DNA from: Candidatus Mediterraneibacter colneyensis
Lineage (GTDB): Bacteria; Bacillota; Clostridia; Lachnospirales; Lachnospiraceae
Assembly (NCBI GenBank): GCA_019114745.1
Contig: DXEY01000168.1
Coordinates: forward strand, 1 to 10,072
DNA: 10,072 nt
Direction of reading: 5' to 3'
Under the pieces are notes generated by a model. It ran no database searches. It was not told the DNA's origin and was given only the letters and a program-made list of their open reading frames with translations. Each line of letters begins with the position of its first letter. Position 1 is the stretch's first letter. The position numbers and the translations under genes were made by a program. Shown here piece after piece: positions 1 to 6,935 of this stretch.

Positions 1-50
1 ACCCTCAGACAACTCTATTTTCAGGAAATGTCTGAGGGTATGTTTTATTT
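1..50. terminator. Hairpin terminator at the left edge, probably bidirectional
   Basis: Bases 1-11 (ACCCTCAGACA) pair perfectly with 29-39 (TGTCTGAGGGT), giving an 11-bp stem with a 17-base loop. On the + strand a T-rich stretch (GTTTTATTT, 42-50) follows, as expected for a terminator of a rightward gene ending left of the window. The hairpin also lies just past the stop of the leftward permease gene (stop 57-59), so it can end that transcript too. Any T-tract for the leftward direction would lie outside the window, so bidirectional use is inferred. Confidence 0.75.
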
Positions 51-56
51 CAGATT

Positions 57-866
57 TCAAAATCGCTTCTGATACAGTTTCTCCACCACCCCGATCACCG
101 CATACAGCACCATCGCCATAATACACAGCAGCACAATGGACATGAGCAGCCAGTTCATCTTGAATACCTGGCTCGAATAAATGATCAGATATCCTAGCCC
201 GCTTCTCGCTGCCAGAAATTCCCCGATCACCACTCCCACAAGACACAGCCCGATATTGACTTTCATATTGCTGATGACAGCGGGTACGGAGCTGGGAAGC
301 ACAACCTTAAAAAGCGCGTGCCTGCGGTTCCCGTGGAGAGTATAGATGAGCTTGATCTTTTCTTTGTCGACGGTAGTAAAGCTGGTGTAAAGGTTCATGA
401 TGCTGCCGAACACCGCCACAGACATGCCGGCGACGATGATCGTGGCGGGGGTAGCGCCCAGCCATACGATCAGGAGCGGTGCAAGTGCGGATTTCGGGAG
501 ACTGTTCAATACTACGAGATAAGGCTCCACTATTTCAGAAAGCCCTCTGCTGCACCAGAGCAGCACCGCGATAAGAATGCCGGATACAGTCACCAGCAGG
601 AAACTCGCGATCGTCTCATACAGAGTGACGCTGATATGCAGGAAGATGGAACGGTCAAGAACCATTTCCCAGAAGCACAGGGCAATCCGTGTCGGGCTGC
701 TGAAGATAAAAGAATCAATAATGCCCTTATCCGCGCAGATTTCCCAGAGAAAAAGAAACAGGATCAGGACGAGGATCCTGGCGGCGCAGACGATAAAGCG
801 GTGGCGGCGGATCCGGAGCAGAAAGAGCTCCTGCCCGTCAGGGCGTTCCTTCGTTGGTTTGCTCAT
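57..866 (-). CDS. ABC importer permease, SsuC/TauC/ThiX-like
   Basis: Inner-membrane permease of an ABC importer of the nitrate/sulfonate/taurine/pyrimidine-precursor class (binding-protein-dependent transport family), 269 aa, a usual length. A basic, hydrophilic N-terminus (1-30) is followed by hydrophobic segments near 31-45, 80-105, 117-137, 141-160, 203-220 and 238-262, consistent with about six membrane spans. The cytoplasmic coupling (EAA-like) loop is near 170-205: Gly179 and the LPSSVPAVI stretch (190-198) are present, but the usual Glu-Ala-Ala residues are replaced. The ATG at 864-866 has a strong site (GGAAGGAG on the minus strand, 877-884) 10 bases upstream, inside the ATPase gene; the two genes overlap by 29 bases. 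The substrate cannot be read from the sequence, and no binding-protein gene is in view. Family call sure; substrate unknown. Confidence 0.9.
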   Translation of the reverse strand: MSKPTKERPDGQELFLLRIRRHRFIVCAARILVLILFLFLWEICADKGIIDSFIFSSPTRIALCFWEMVLDRSIFLHISVTLYETIASFLLVTVSGILIAVLLWCSRGLSEIVEPYLVVLNSLPKSALAPLLIVWLGATPATIIVAGMSVAVFGSIMNLYTSFTTVDKEKIKLIYTLHGNRRHALFKVVLPSSVPAVISNMKVNIGLCLVGVVIGEFLAARSGLGYLIIYSSQVFKMNWLLMSIVLLCIMAMVLYAVIGVVEKLYQKRF

Positions 867-1626
867 CGTGGTTTAGCTCCTTCCATAATTCATTAAAATA
901 GGTCTTAAACTCCGGCGCATTCCGACGGTTCAGCGGGGTGTCATTCTCAATTGAAAATGTTATTGGAACGATCCGGGCAATAGTTGCCGGCCGCTTTGTC
1001 AGGACAATGACCCGGTCGGACAGGCTGACCGCCTCTGATAAGTCGTGAGTAACGAGCAGAGCGGTCTTGCCTGTGCGCCGGATGATCTGACCGATATCAT
1101 CGCTGACGGTCAGGCGGGTCTGGTAGTCCAGTGCAGAGAACGGCTCATCGAGCAGCAGCAATTCCGGCTCGAGCAGGAGGGTGCGGATCAGTGCCGCCCT
1201 CTGCCGCATCCCGCCGGAGAGCTCGGAAGGCTTGGAGCGCGCGAACTGTTTGAGTCCATACTGTTCAAGCATCCGGCTGGCTCGCTGCTTTATTTCCGGG
1301 GTGAGCCTGCCGGTTATTTCTGCGCCCAGGAGAATGTTGCGGTATATAGTGCGCCATTCAAAAAGATGGTCATGCTGCAGCATATAGCCGATTTTTTCTG
1401 AATTTTCGGTTAATGATTCCCCGCCAAGAAGCAGTTCCCCGCTCTCGGGCCTGAAGAGTCCGTCTATCAGAGAGAGCAGAGTGGACTTGCCGCATCCGGA
1501 GGGACCGACGACGGCGGTAAATTCACCTTTTGCGAGAGAAAATGAAATATCGGACAGGGCTTTTGTCTCCCCGTCCAATGTATGATAGGAATAATGGATA
1601 TTCTTTAATTCCAGTATTGGGGTCAT
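838..1626 (-). CDS. ABC importer ATP-binding protein, SsuB/TauB/ThiZ-like
   Basis: ATPase that powers the importer whose permease overlaps its 3' end, 262 aa. All nucleotide-binding motifs are intact: Walker A GPSGCGKST (41-49), Q-loop Gln84 in YMLQHDHLFEWRT, signature LSGGM (136-140), Walker B LLLLDE (156-161, with Asp160 and Glu161), D-loop SALD (164-167) and switch His194 in LVTHD. The Q-loop context with FEWRT resembles the nitrate/sulfonate/taurine and hydroxymethylpyrimidine importer ATPases. The ATG at 1624-1626 has GGAAG (minus strand, 1634-1638) seven bases upstream. It is the first gene of a leftward two-gene operon, divergent from queH. The final 30 or so residues after the H-loop domain are hydrophilic and poorly conserved in this family. 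The substrate remains open: aliphatic sulfonate, a thiamine precursor or another small molecule. Confidence 0.93.
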   Translation of the reverse strand: MTPILELKNIHYSYHTLDGETKALSDISFSLAKGEFTAVVGPSGCGKSTLLSLIDGLFRPESGELLLGGESLTENSEKIGYMLQHDHLFEWRTIYRNILLGAEITGRLTPEIKQRASRMLEQYGLKQFARSKPSELSGGMRQRAALIRTLLLEPELLLLDEPFSALDYQTRLTVSDDIGQIIRRTGKTALLVTHDLSEAVSLSDRVIVLTKRPATIARIVPITFSIENDTPLNRRNAPEFKTYFNELWKELNHDEQTNEGTP

Positions 1627-1661
1627 GAGGTCACTTCCATCCGTAATGTATATCTATAGTT

Positions 1662-1690
1662 AGTTTATGACGAAAGACTTGCTGCGTGAA
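1662..1690 (-). promoter_or_regulatory. Weak candidate promoter of the ABC operon
   Basis: On the minus strand, TTCACG (plus coordinates 1685-1690) and TAAACT (1662-1667) are separated by 17 bases. Each matches the sigma-A consensus at four of six positions. They would start a transcript about 30 bases before the ATPase ATG. This is the best pair I found in the divergent gap, but it is not strong. Confidence 0.3.
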
Positions 1691-1709
1691 GGAAAAACAG
1701 GAAATGGCG

Positions 1710-1738
1710 TTGTAGAAGCGGCGGATGAGAGGTATAAT
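1710..1738 (+). promoter_or_regulatory. Promoter of queH
   Basis: A perfect -10 box TATAAT lies at 1733-1738. A partial -35 TTGTAG (1710-1715) stands 17 bases upstream. Transcription would begin near 1745, about 40 bases before the queH ATG. No riboswitch-like structure is evident in that short leader. Confidence 0.7.
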
Positions 1739-1773
1739 AGTCATTGTGGTATATGAATTTGGAGTAGATGTCC

Positions 1774-1789
1774 GGGAGAATTGTTGATG
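1774..1789 (+). promoter_or_regulatory. Ribosome site that fixes the queH start
   Basis: GGGAGAA (1774-1780) is followed by TTG TTG ATG. The ATG at 1787 is eight bases from the GGGAG core. The in-frame TTG codons at 1781 and 1784 are too close to the site to be used well. Confidence 0.75.
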
Positions 1790-2407
1790 AACGTACAAAA
1801 GGTAAATTATCAGAAAGAGCTTGAAAAACTGCTGAAGCAGCTGGAGGGAGAGGGGAAAGTACCCGATCTTCTGATCCACAGCTGCTGTGCGCCATGCAGC
1901 AGCTATGTGTTGGAATATCTGTCGGAGTATTTTAAGATTACGGTATTCTATTATAATCCCAATATCTATCCGGAAAGTGAGTATACGAAAAGGATCCTCG
2001 AGCAGCAGAAGCTGATCCGGGATATGCGTTTCCGGTATCCGGTGTCTTTCCTTGCCGGAAAGTACGACAAAGAGAAGTTCTACAAGATGGCAGAGGGCAT
2101 GGAGGACTTAAAGGAAGGCGGGGCGCGGTGCATGAAATGCTATGAGCTCAGGCTTTCAGAGACTGCGAGGCAGGCGGCGGCAGGAGGTTTTGATTATTTT
2201 ACTACAACGCTGAGTATCAGCCCTCTGAAGAATGCGCAGAAGCTCAACGAGATCGGGGAGCGTCTCGGCAGGGAATACGGAGTGGAATACCTGATGTCGG
2301 ATTTCAAAAAGAAAAACGGATATAAGAGATCCATCGAGCTGTCAAAGGAATACGGACTTTACCGGCAGGATTACTGTGGGTGTGAATTTTCCATTTCCGA
2401 AAAATGA
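1787..2407 (+). CDS. queH: Epoxyqueuosine reductase QueH
   Basis: QueH (former DUF208 family) carries out the last step of queuosine synthesis, reducing epoxyqueuosine to queuosine at the wobble base of tRNAs with GUN anticodons. It is the cobalamin-independent, non-homologous replacement of QueG. The 206-aa protein shows the family's cysteine pattern: HSCCAPC (31-37, with Cys33, Cys34 and Cys37), ARCMKCY (113-119, Cys115 and Cys118) and DYCGC (195-199, Cys197 and Cys199). In characterised members these hold an iron-sulfur cluster and a nearby metal. The N-terminal half has an HUP-like layout: HSCCAPCSSYVLEYL is followed by a beta strand and YYNPNIYPESEY (55-66). The gene is monocistronic, divergent from the ABC operon and followed by a hairpin. 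No other queuosine gene is in the window. The ATG at 1787 is preferred to the TTG at 1781. Confidence 0.93.
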   Translation: MNVQKVNYQKELEKLLKQLEGEGKVPDLLIHSCCAPCSSYVLEYLSEYFKITVFYYNPNIYPESEYTKRILEQQKLIRDMRFRYPVSFLAGKYDKEKFYKMAEGMEDLKEGGARCMKCYELRLSETARQAAAGGFDYFTTTLSISPLKNAQKLNEIGERLGREYGVEYLMSDFKKKNGYKRSIELSKEYGLYRQDYCGCEFSISEK

Positions 2408-2416
2408 AGTTTTAAG

Positions 2417-2446
2417 TAGACATATGATGCTTTACTGTGGTAAACT
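2417..2446 (+). promoter_or_regulatory. Candidate promoter of the argH-asd-leuCD operon
   Basis: TAGACA (2417-2422, five of six matches to the -35 consensus) lies 18 bases before TAAACT (2441-2446, four of six). TGG immediately precedes the latter, giving an extended -10. Transcription would start near 2453, about 85 bases before the argH ATG and exactly where the hairpin at 2453-2490 begins. I found no better pair between queH and argH. Confidence 0.5.
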
Positions 2447-2452
2447 TAGTCG

Positions 2453-2496
2453 AAAATACAGGACAGACCTGACGCTCTGGACTGTATTTTATTTCC
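2453..2496 (+). terminator. Hairpin after queH with a T-rich tail; terminator or argH 5' leader structure
   Basis: AAAATACAG (2453-2461) pairs fully with CTGTATTTT (2482-2490). Inside it, CAGA (2464-2467) pairs with TCTG (2476-2479) around an eight-base loop. The two helices are joined by GA facing GA, which can form stable tandem G-A pairs. The A-run before and T-run after the core (TATTTTATTT, 2485-2494) suit a rho-independent terminator for queH. It also starts at the predicted argH transcription start, so it may instead be a 5' stem of that transcript. Confidence 0.55.
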
Positions 2497-2524
2497 GCGA
2501 GGGAATTTGATTCAGAAAGAGAAA

Positions 2525-2539
2525 AGAGGAAGAAAAATG
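2525..2539 (+). promoter_or_regulatory. Ribosome site that fixes the argH start
   Basis: AGAGGAAG (2525-2532) precedes the ATG at 2537, with six bases between the GAGGA core and the start codon. An in-frame TTG at 2507 would add ten residues (rich in Lys and Arg) absent from the family and has no ribosome site. Confidence 0.85.
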
Positions 2540-3916
2540 GCACAGTTATGGGGCGGCCGTTTTACCAAAGAGACGGACAGGCTTGTATATGATTTTAACG
2601 CATCGATCTCTTTTGACAAGAGGTTCTATGCGCAGGATATCCGCGGCAGCATCGCGCATGTGACGATGCTGGCAAAGCAGGGCATCCTCACAGAAGAAGA
2701 AAAGGAACAGATCATAACAGGGCTTGAGGGCATCCTCCGGGATGTGGAGAACGGGACTCTGGAGATCACAGAGGAATATGAAGACATCCACAGTTTTGTG
2801 GAGGCGAACCTGATCGACCGGATCGGGGATGCCGGGAAGAAGCTCCACACCGGGCGGAGCAGAAATGACCAGGTGGCTCTTGACATGAAACTGTACACGA
2901 GAGACGAGATCCTGGAGCTTGACAGCCTGTTAAAGGAGCTGCTTGAAGTGCTGCTGAGGCTGATGAAAGAGAATCTTGAGACGTATATGCCGGGATTCAC
3001 CCATCTCCAGAAGGCGCAGCCGATCACCCTGGCGCACCATATGGGGGCATATTTTGAGATGTTTAAGCGCGATCGCTCCCGCATGAAAGATATTTACAGG
3101 AGAATGAACCTCTGTCCGCTGGGATCCGGCGCCCTTGCGGGGACGACGTACCCGCTTGACAGAGAGTATACGGCGGAGCTGCTTGATTTTGACGGGCCGA
3201 CGCTCAACAGTATGGACTCGGTGTCCGACCGGGATTACCTGATCGAGCTTCTCTCGGCAATGTCTACAGTGATGATGCATCTGAGCCGGTTTTCCGAGGA
3301 GGTCATCATCTGGAATTGCAACGAATATAAATTTGTGGAGATCGACGATGCGTACAGCACGGGCAGCAGCATCATGCCCCAGAAGAAGAACCCGGATATC
3401 GCTGAACTGGTGAGGGGAAAGACGGGCAGAGTATACGGGGCGCTGACGGCGCTGCTGACAACGATGAAGGGGATTCCCCTTGCATATAATAAAGATATGC
3501 AGGAGGACAAAGAATTTGTATTTGATGCCATTGATACAACGAAAGGCTGCCTGGCGCTGTTCACCGGGATGCTCCGGACGATGAAGTTCAATGCCGGCAG
3601 GATGGAAGAGAGTGCGAAACACGGATTTACCAACGCCACTGACGCGGCGGATTATCTGGTGAATCACGGAGTTCCCTTCCGTGACGCCCACGGGATCGTG
3701 GGACGGCTCGTGCTTTACTGTATCGACAGGGGGATCGCCCTGGACGATATGAGCCTGGAAGAGTTCAGGGCAATCTCGCCTGTATTTGAGGAAGATATCT
3801 ATGAAGCGATCAGTATGAAGACCTGCGTGGAGCAGAGAAATACGATCGGAGCCCCGGGAAAAGCGGCGATGGAGCAGGTGATCCGGGCAGAGGAAGAATA
3901 TCTTGCCGCTGAGTAA
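2537..3916 (+). CDS. argH: Argininosuccinate lyase
   Basis: Cytoplasmic homotetrameric enzyme that splits argininosuccinate into arginine and fumarate, the last step of arginine synthesis. At 459 aa it has the normal length and starts with the typical MAQLWGGRF. Visible signatures are HTGRSRND (104-111), GFTHLQKAQP (153-162, whose His156 is the conserved acid/base histidine), and the fumarase/aspartase-superfamily signature GSSIMPQKKNPD (276-287), whose serine pair 277-278 contains the catalytic serine loop. The C-terminal domain includes TNATDAADYLV (365-375) and AHGIVGR (384-390). No key residue is missing. It is the first gene of the operon. argG and the rest of the arginine pathway are not in the window, so argH is separated from its usual argG partner. 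asd starts 55 bases downstream. Confidence 0.97.
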   Translation: MAQLWGGRFTKETDRLVYDFNASISFDKRFYAQDIRGSIAHVTMLAKQGILTEEEKEQIITGLEGILRDVENGTLEITEEYEDIHSFVEANLIDRIGDAGKKLHTGRSRNDQVALDMKLYTRDEILELDSLLKELLEVLLRLMKENLETYMPGFTHLQKAQPITLAHHMGAYFEMFKRDRSRMKDIYRRMNLCPLGSGALAGTTYPLDREYTAELLDFDGPTLNSMDSVSDRDYLIELLSAMSTVMMHLSRFSEEVIIWNCNEYKFVEIDDAYSTGSSIMPQKKNPDIAELVRGKTGRVYGALTALLTTMKGIPLAYNKDMQEDKEFVFDAIDTTKGCLALFTGMLRTMKFNAGRMEESAKHGFTNATDAADYLVNHGVPFRDAHGIVGRLVLYCIDRGIALDDMSLEEFRAISPVFEEDIYEAISMKTCVEQRNTIGAPGKAAMEQVIRAEEEYLAAE

Positions 3917-3955
3917 AAACAGGACAGAAAAGAAATTAATGATAGAAAAACAGCA

Positions 3956-3974
3956 GAAAGGAAAAAGAAAAATG
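3956..3974 (+). promoter_or_regulatory. Ribosome site that fixes the asd start
   Basis: GAAAGGA (3956-3962) lies nine bases before the ATG at 3972. Two earlier in-frame starts exist, a TTG at 3903 that overlaps argH and an ATG at 3939. Both would add a Lys-rich tail ahead of the nucleotide-binding strand, and neither has a good site. Confidence 0.8.
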
Positions 3975-5057
3975 GATCAGAAACTGAGAGTAGGTATTTT
4001 AGGGGCAACAGGAATGGTAGGTCAGAGATTTATCTCTCTGCTGGAGAACCATCCGTGGTTTGAGGTTGTGACAGTTGCGGCGAGCCCGCGCTCCGCAGGA
4101 AAGACTTATGAGGAGGCAGTGGGAGGCCGCTGGAAAATGGATACTCCCATGCCGGAGGCGGTGAAAAAGCTCGTTGTACTCAATGTAAACGATGTGGAGC
4201 ATGTGGCGTCTACCGTTGATTTTGTATTCAGCGCAGTAGATATGAGCAAAGATGAGATCCGCGCGATCGAGGAAGAGTATGCAAAGACAGAGACTCCCGT
4301 TGTATCGAACAACAGTGCGCACCGCTGGACGCCGGATGTGCCGATGGTAGTGCCGGAGATCAATTCGGATCATTTCGATGTGATCCCGGATCAGAAAAAA
4401 CGTCTTGGCACAACACGCGGATTCATCGCTGTAAAACCGAACTGTTCAATCCAGAGTTACGCGCCCTGCCTTGCGGCGTGGAAAGAATTTGGCCCGAAAG
4501 AGCTGGTAGTTACGACATACCAGGCGATCTCAGGAGCAGGAAAGACATTTAAAGACTGGCCGGAGATGGAGGGTAACATCATTCCATTTATCGGAGGAGA
4601 GGAAGAGAAGAGCGAGCAGGAGCCGCTCCGCGTCCTCGGAAAAGTAGAGAACGGGGAGATCGTTAAGGCTGAGCTGCCGAAGATCACATGCCAGTGCGTG
4701 CGTGTGCCGGTGCTGAACGGCCACACAGCGGCAGTGTTTATCAATTTTGAGAAGAAACCGACGAAAGAGCAGCTGATCGAAAAACTGGTGAATTTCAAAG
4801 GATTCCCGCAGGAGGCAGAGCTTCCGAGCGCTCCGAAGCAGTTCATCCAGTATCTGGAGGAGGACAACCGTCCGCAGGTGACGCTGGATGTGGACTACGA
4901 AAACGGCATGGGCGTTTCGATCGGACGCCTCAGAGAAGACTCCATGTATGATTACAAATTTATCGGCCTTTCACACAATACCGTCCGGGGCGCTGCCGGC
5001 GGAGCGGTCCTGTGCGCGGAGGCGCTGACGGCGAAAGGATATATCGCGAAGAAATAA
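3972..5057 (+). CDS. asd: Aspartate-semialdehyde dehydrogenase, archaeal/fungal type
   Basis: Reduces L-aspartyl-4-phosphate to L-aspartate-4-semialdehyde with NADPH, the branch point to lysine/diaminopimelate, methionine and threonine. The protein has 361 aa. The N-terminal nucleotide-binding motif GATGMVG is at 11-17. The active-site cysteine is Cys158 in KPNCSIQ (155-161), and the base is His251 in VLNGHTAAVF. The extended YQAISGAGKTF (183-193) and the full length fit the archaeal/fungal branch (Methanocaldococcus type) better than the classical E. coli or Bacillus branches. This branch also occurs in many clostridia. It is the second gene of the operon, 55 bases after argH and 34 before leuC. 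thrC, which consumes a product derived from this branch point, is 3.4 kb downstream. No truncation or missing residue is seen. Confidence 0.95.
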   Translation: MDQKLRVGILGATGMVGQRFISLLENHPWFEVVTVAASPRSAGKTYEEAVGGRWKMDTPMPEAVKKLVVLNVNDVEHVASTVDFVFSAVDMSKDEIRAIEEEYAKTETPVVSNNSAHRWTPDVPMVVPEINSDHFDVIPDQKKRLGTTRGFIAVKPNCSIQSYAPCLAAWKEFGPKELVVTTYQAISGAGKTFKDWPEMEGNIIPFIGGEEEKSEQEPLRVLGKVENGEIVKAELPKITCQCVRVPVLNGHTAAVFINFEKKPTKEQLIEKLVNFKGFPQEAELPSAPKQFIQYLEEDNRPQVTLDVDYENGMGVSIGRLREDSMYDYKFIGLSHNTVRGAAGGAVLCAEALTAKGYIAKK

Positions 5058-5091
5058 TACAGATATTTCAAAGAAAGAGGAGGCTGACATC

Positions 5092-6369
5092 ATGGGAATG
5101 ACAATGACACAGAAGATTCTGGCTGCCCACGCAGGGCTTGACTCTGTGGAGGCAGGACAGCTGATCGAGGCGAAACTTGACGTAGTCATGGCAAACGACA
5201 TCACGGGGCCGATGGCCCTGCCGATCATCAGACAGATGTCGGATCATGTATTTGATAAGGATAAGGTAGTATTTGTCCCGGATCATTTCACCCCGAACAA
5301 GGATATCAAATCCGCGGAGAACTCCAAAGCAATCCGCGAATACGCAAAAGAGCAGGGGCTGACCTGGTATTTTGAGCAGGGCAAATCCGGCGTTGAACAT
5401 GCGATCCTCCCGGAGGCGGGCGTGGTGACGGCAGGCGAATGTATCATCGGAGCTGATTCACATACATGTACATACGGAGCCCTGGGCGCGTTTTCTACCG
5501 GAATGGGCACGACGGATGTGGCAACGGGAATGGCGACGGGCGAGATCTGGTTTAAAGTTCCCAACGCGATCAAATTTGTGCTGACCGGAAAGCCGGGAAA
5601 ATATGTGAGCGGAAAAGACATCATCATCCATATCATCGGCATGATCGGCGTGGACGGCGCCCTCTATAAATCTATGGAGTTTACCGGAGACGGAATTGCC
5701 AGCCTGTCCATGGACGACCGCTTCACTATGGCAAATATGGCGATCGAAGCAGGTGCAAAGAACGGGATCTTCCCCGTGGATGAGCAGGCGCTGGCATATA
5801 TCAGAGAACATTCAAAGAAACCGTATACGATCTACGAGGCGGATGAGGATGCGCAGTACGACGAGGTGATCGAGGTGGATCTCTCCAAAGTGCGCCCGAC
5901 TGTGGCGTTCCCTCATCTTCCGGGCAATGCGAAGACGATCGACGAAGTAGAGGCGATGGAGCCCGTTAAGATTGATCAGGTGGTGATCGGTTCCTGTACA
6001 AACGGGCGTATGGAGGATATGAGAAAAGCGGCGGCGATCCTGAAAGGGCACACCGTGCATCCGGATGTGCGTGTTATGGTAGTCCCGGCGACTCAGAAGA
6101 TCTATAAGCAGTGTATCGAAGAAGGACTTCTTGAGATTTTTGTGGATGCAGGCTGTGCGGTGAACACCCCGAGCTGCGGTCCGTGTATGGGAGGCCATAT
6201 GGGTGTTATGGCGGCAGGAGAGAAGTGCGTTTCTACGACCAACCGCAACTTTGTAGGACGTATGGGACACGTGGATTCCCTGATCTATCTGGCGTCTCCT
6301 GAGGTGGCGGCAGCCAGTGCGATCGCAGGTTATATTGCAAATCCGGAGAAAGTGGGTGACGTGAAATGA
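5092..6369 (+). CDS. leuC: 3-isopropylmalate dehydratase large subunit (archaeal-type LeuC)
   Basis: Large subunit of the aconitase-family enzyme that isomerises 2-isopropylmalate to 3-isopropylmalate in leucine synthesis. It has 425 aa, the size of the short LeuC/HacA class rather than the roughly 470-aa E. coli form. The three [4Fe-4S] ligands are Cys302 (VVIGSCTNGR, 298-306 region) and Cys362/Cys365 (PSCGPCMGG, 360-368). GADSHTCTYGALGAFSTGMG (120-139) is the conserved substrate/iron-sulfur region. The ATG at 5092 has AGAGGAGG (5076-5083) eight bases upstream and is preferred to the in-frame ATG at 5098. The stop overlaps the leuD start (ATGA), so the subunits are translationally coupled. 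Homoaconitase and citramalate (2-methylmalate) isomerase are close relatives, and leuA and leuB are not in view, so the substrate is not proven. Confidence 0.9.
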   Translation: MGMTMTQKILAAHAGLDSVEAGQLIEAKLDVVMANDITGPMALPIIRQMSDHVFDKDKVVFVPDHFTPNKDIKSAENSKAIREYAKEQGLTWYFEQGKSGVEHAILPEAGVVTAGECIIGADSHTCTYGALGAFSTGMGTTDVATGMATGEIWFKVPNAIKFVLTGKPGKYVSGKDIIIHIIGMIGVDGALYKSMEFTGDGIASLSMDDRFTMANMAIEAGAKNGIFPVDEQALAYIREHSKKPYTIYEADEDAQYDEVIEVDLSKVRPTVAFPHLPGNAKTIDEVEAMEPVKIDQVVIGSCTNGRMEDMRKAAAILKGHTVHPDVRVMVVPATQKIYKQCIEEGLLEIFVDAGCAVNTPSCGPCMGGHMGVMAAGEKCVSTTNRNFVGRMGHVDSLIYLASPEVAAASAIAGYIANPEKVGDVK

Positions 6370-6860
6370 ATGCAAAAGGACATGTTTTTAAATATGGAGA
6401 TAATGTAGATACAGACGTGATCATCCCGGCAAGATATCTGAACTCCTTTGACGCGGAGGAACTGGCAAGCCATGCCATGGCAGATATCGATCCGGACTTT
6501 GTGAAAAAGGTGCAGCCGGGCGACCTGATCGTTGCCAACAAGAATTTTGGCTGCGGGTCTTCCAGGGAGCACGCGCCGCTGTGTTTAAAGACGGCCGGCG
6601 TAAGCTGTATTATTGCGGAGACATTTGCGCGTATTTTCTACCGCAATGCCATCAACATCGGACTGCCGATCATCGAGTGCCCGGAAGCGGCAAAGGGGAT
6701 CGAGGCAGGAGACGAAGTGGAAGTGGATTTTGACAGCGGAAGAATCTACAATCTGACAAAGGGAACACAGTTCCAGGGCCAGGCTTTCCCGGAGTTTATG
6801 CAGAAACTGATCGCGGCAGGCGGGCTGGTCAACTATACAAACAGCAAAAAGAATCAGTAG
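6366..6860 (+). CDS. leuD: 3-isopropylmalate dehydratase small subunit (archaeal-type LeuD)
   Basis: Small swivel-domain subunit that docks on LeuC and completes the active site, 164 aa, standard for the short class. Visible are VDTDVIIPARYL (14-25), the family hallmark FGCGSSREHAP (61-71), and YRNAINIGLP (92-101). The loop after PARYL reads NSFDAEEL; this region sets substrate choice in the archaeal isopropylmalate isomerase/homoaconitase group, and I cannot assign its specificity by eye. The ATG at 6366 overlaps the leuC stop by four bases, and GGGTGA (6354-6359) sits six bases before it inside leuC. It is the last gene of the argH-asd-leuC-leuD operon; a hairpin with a T-tract begins 20 bases after its stop. 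Confidence 0.9.
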   Translation: MNAKGHVFKYGDNVDTDVIIPARYLNSFDAEELASHAMADIDPDFVKKVQPGDLIVANKNFGCGSSREHAPLCLKTAGVSCIIAETFARIFYRNAINIGLPIIECPEAAKGIEAGDEVEVDFDSGRIYNLTKGTQFQGQAFPEFMQKLIAAGGLVNYTNSKKNQ

Positions 6861-6880
6861 TTACAAAGTAAATAGAAATG

Positions 6881-6935
6881 GATGCCGTATGGAAGGATGT
6901 ATCACAGATCTGATGTATCTATGCGGCATCTTTTT
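6881..6935 (+). terminator. Rho-independent terminator after leuD
   Basis: GATGCCGTAT (6881-6890) pairs with ATGCGGCATC (6921-6930) over ten positions, including one G-T wobble, and TTTTT (6931-6935) follows at once. The loop is long (30 bases) and holds a direct repeat of GATGTATC (6896-6903 and 6912-6919) and a short palindrome CAGATCTG (6905-6912). Confidence 0.8.

Noticed and set aside
318..896. A rightward open frame of 192 codons across the permease gene
   Set aside because: It is antisense to a permease-ATPase pair with intact motifs and overlap coupling. The translation is charged, low-complexity sequence with no domain.
2930..3691. A 253-codon open frame on the minus strand opposite argH
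   Set aside because: Low-complexity basic translation with no recognisable family, fully inside argH, which has all of its catalytic motifs.
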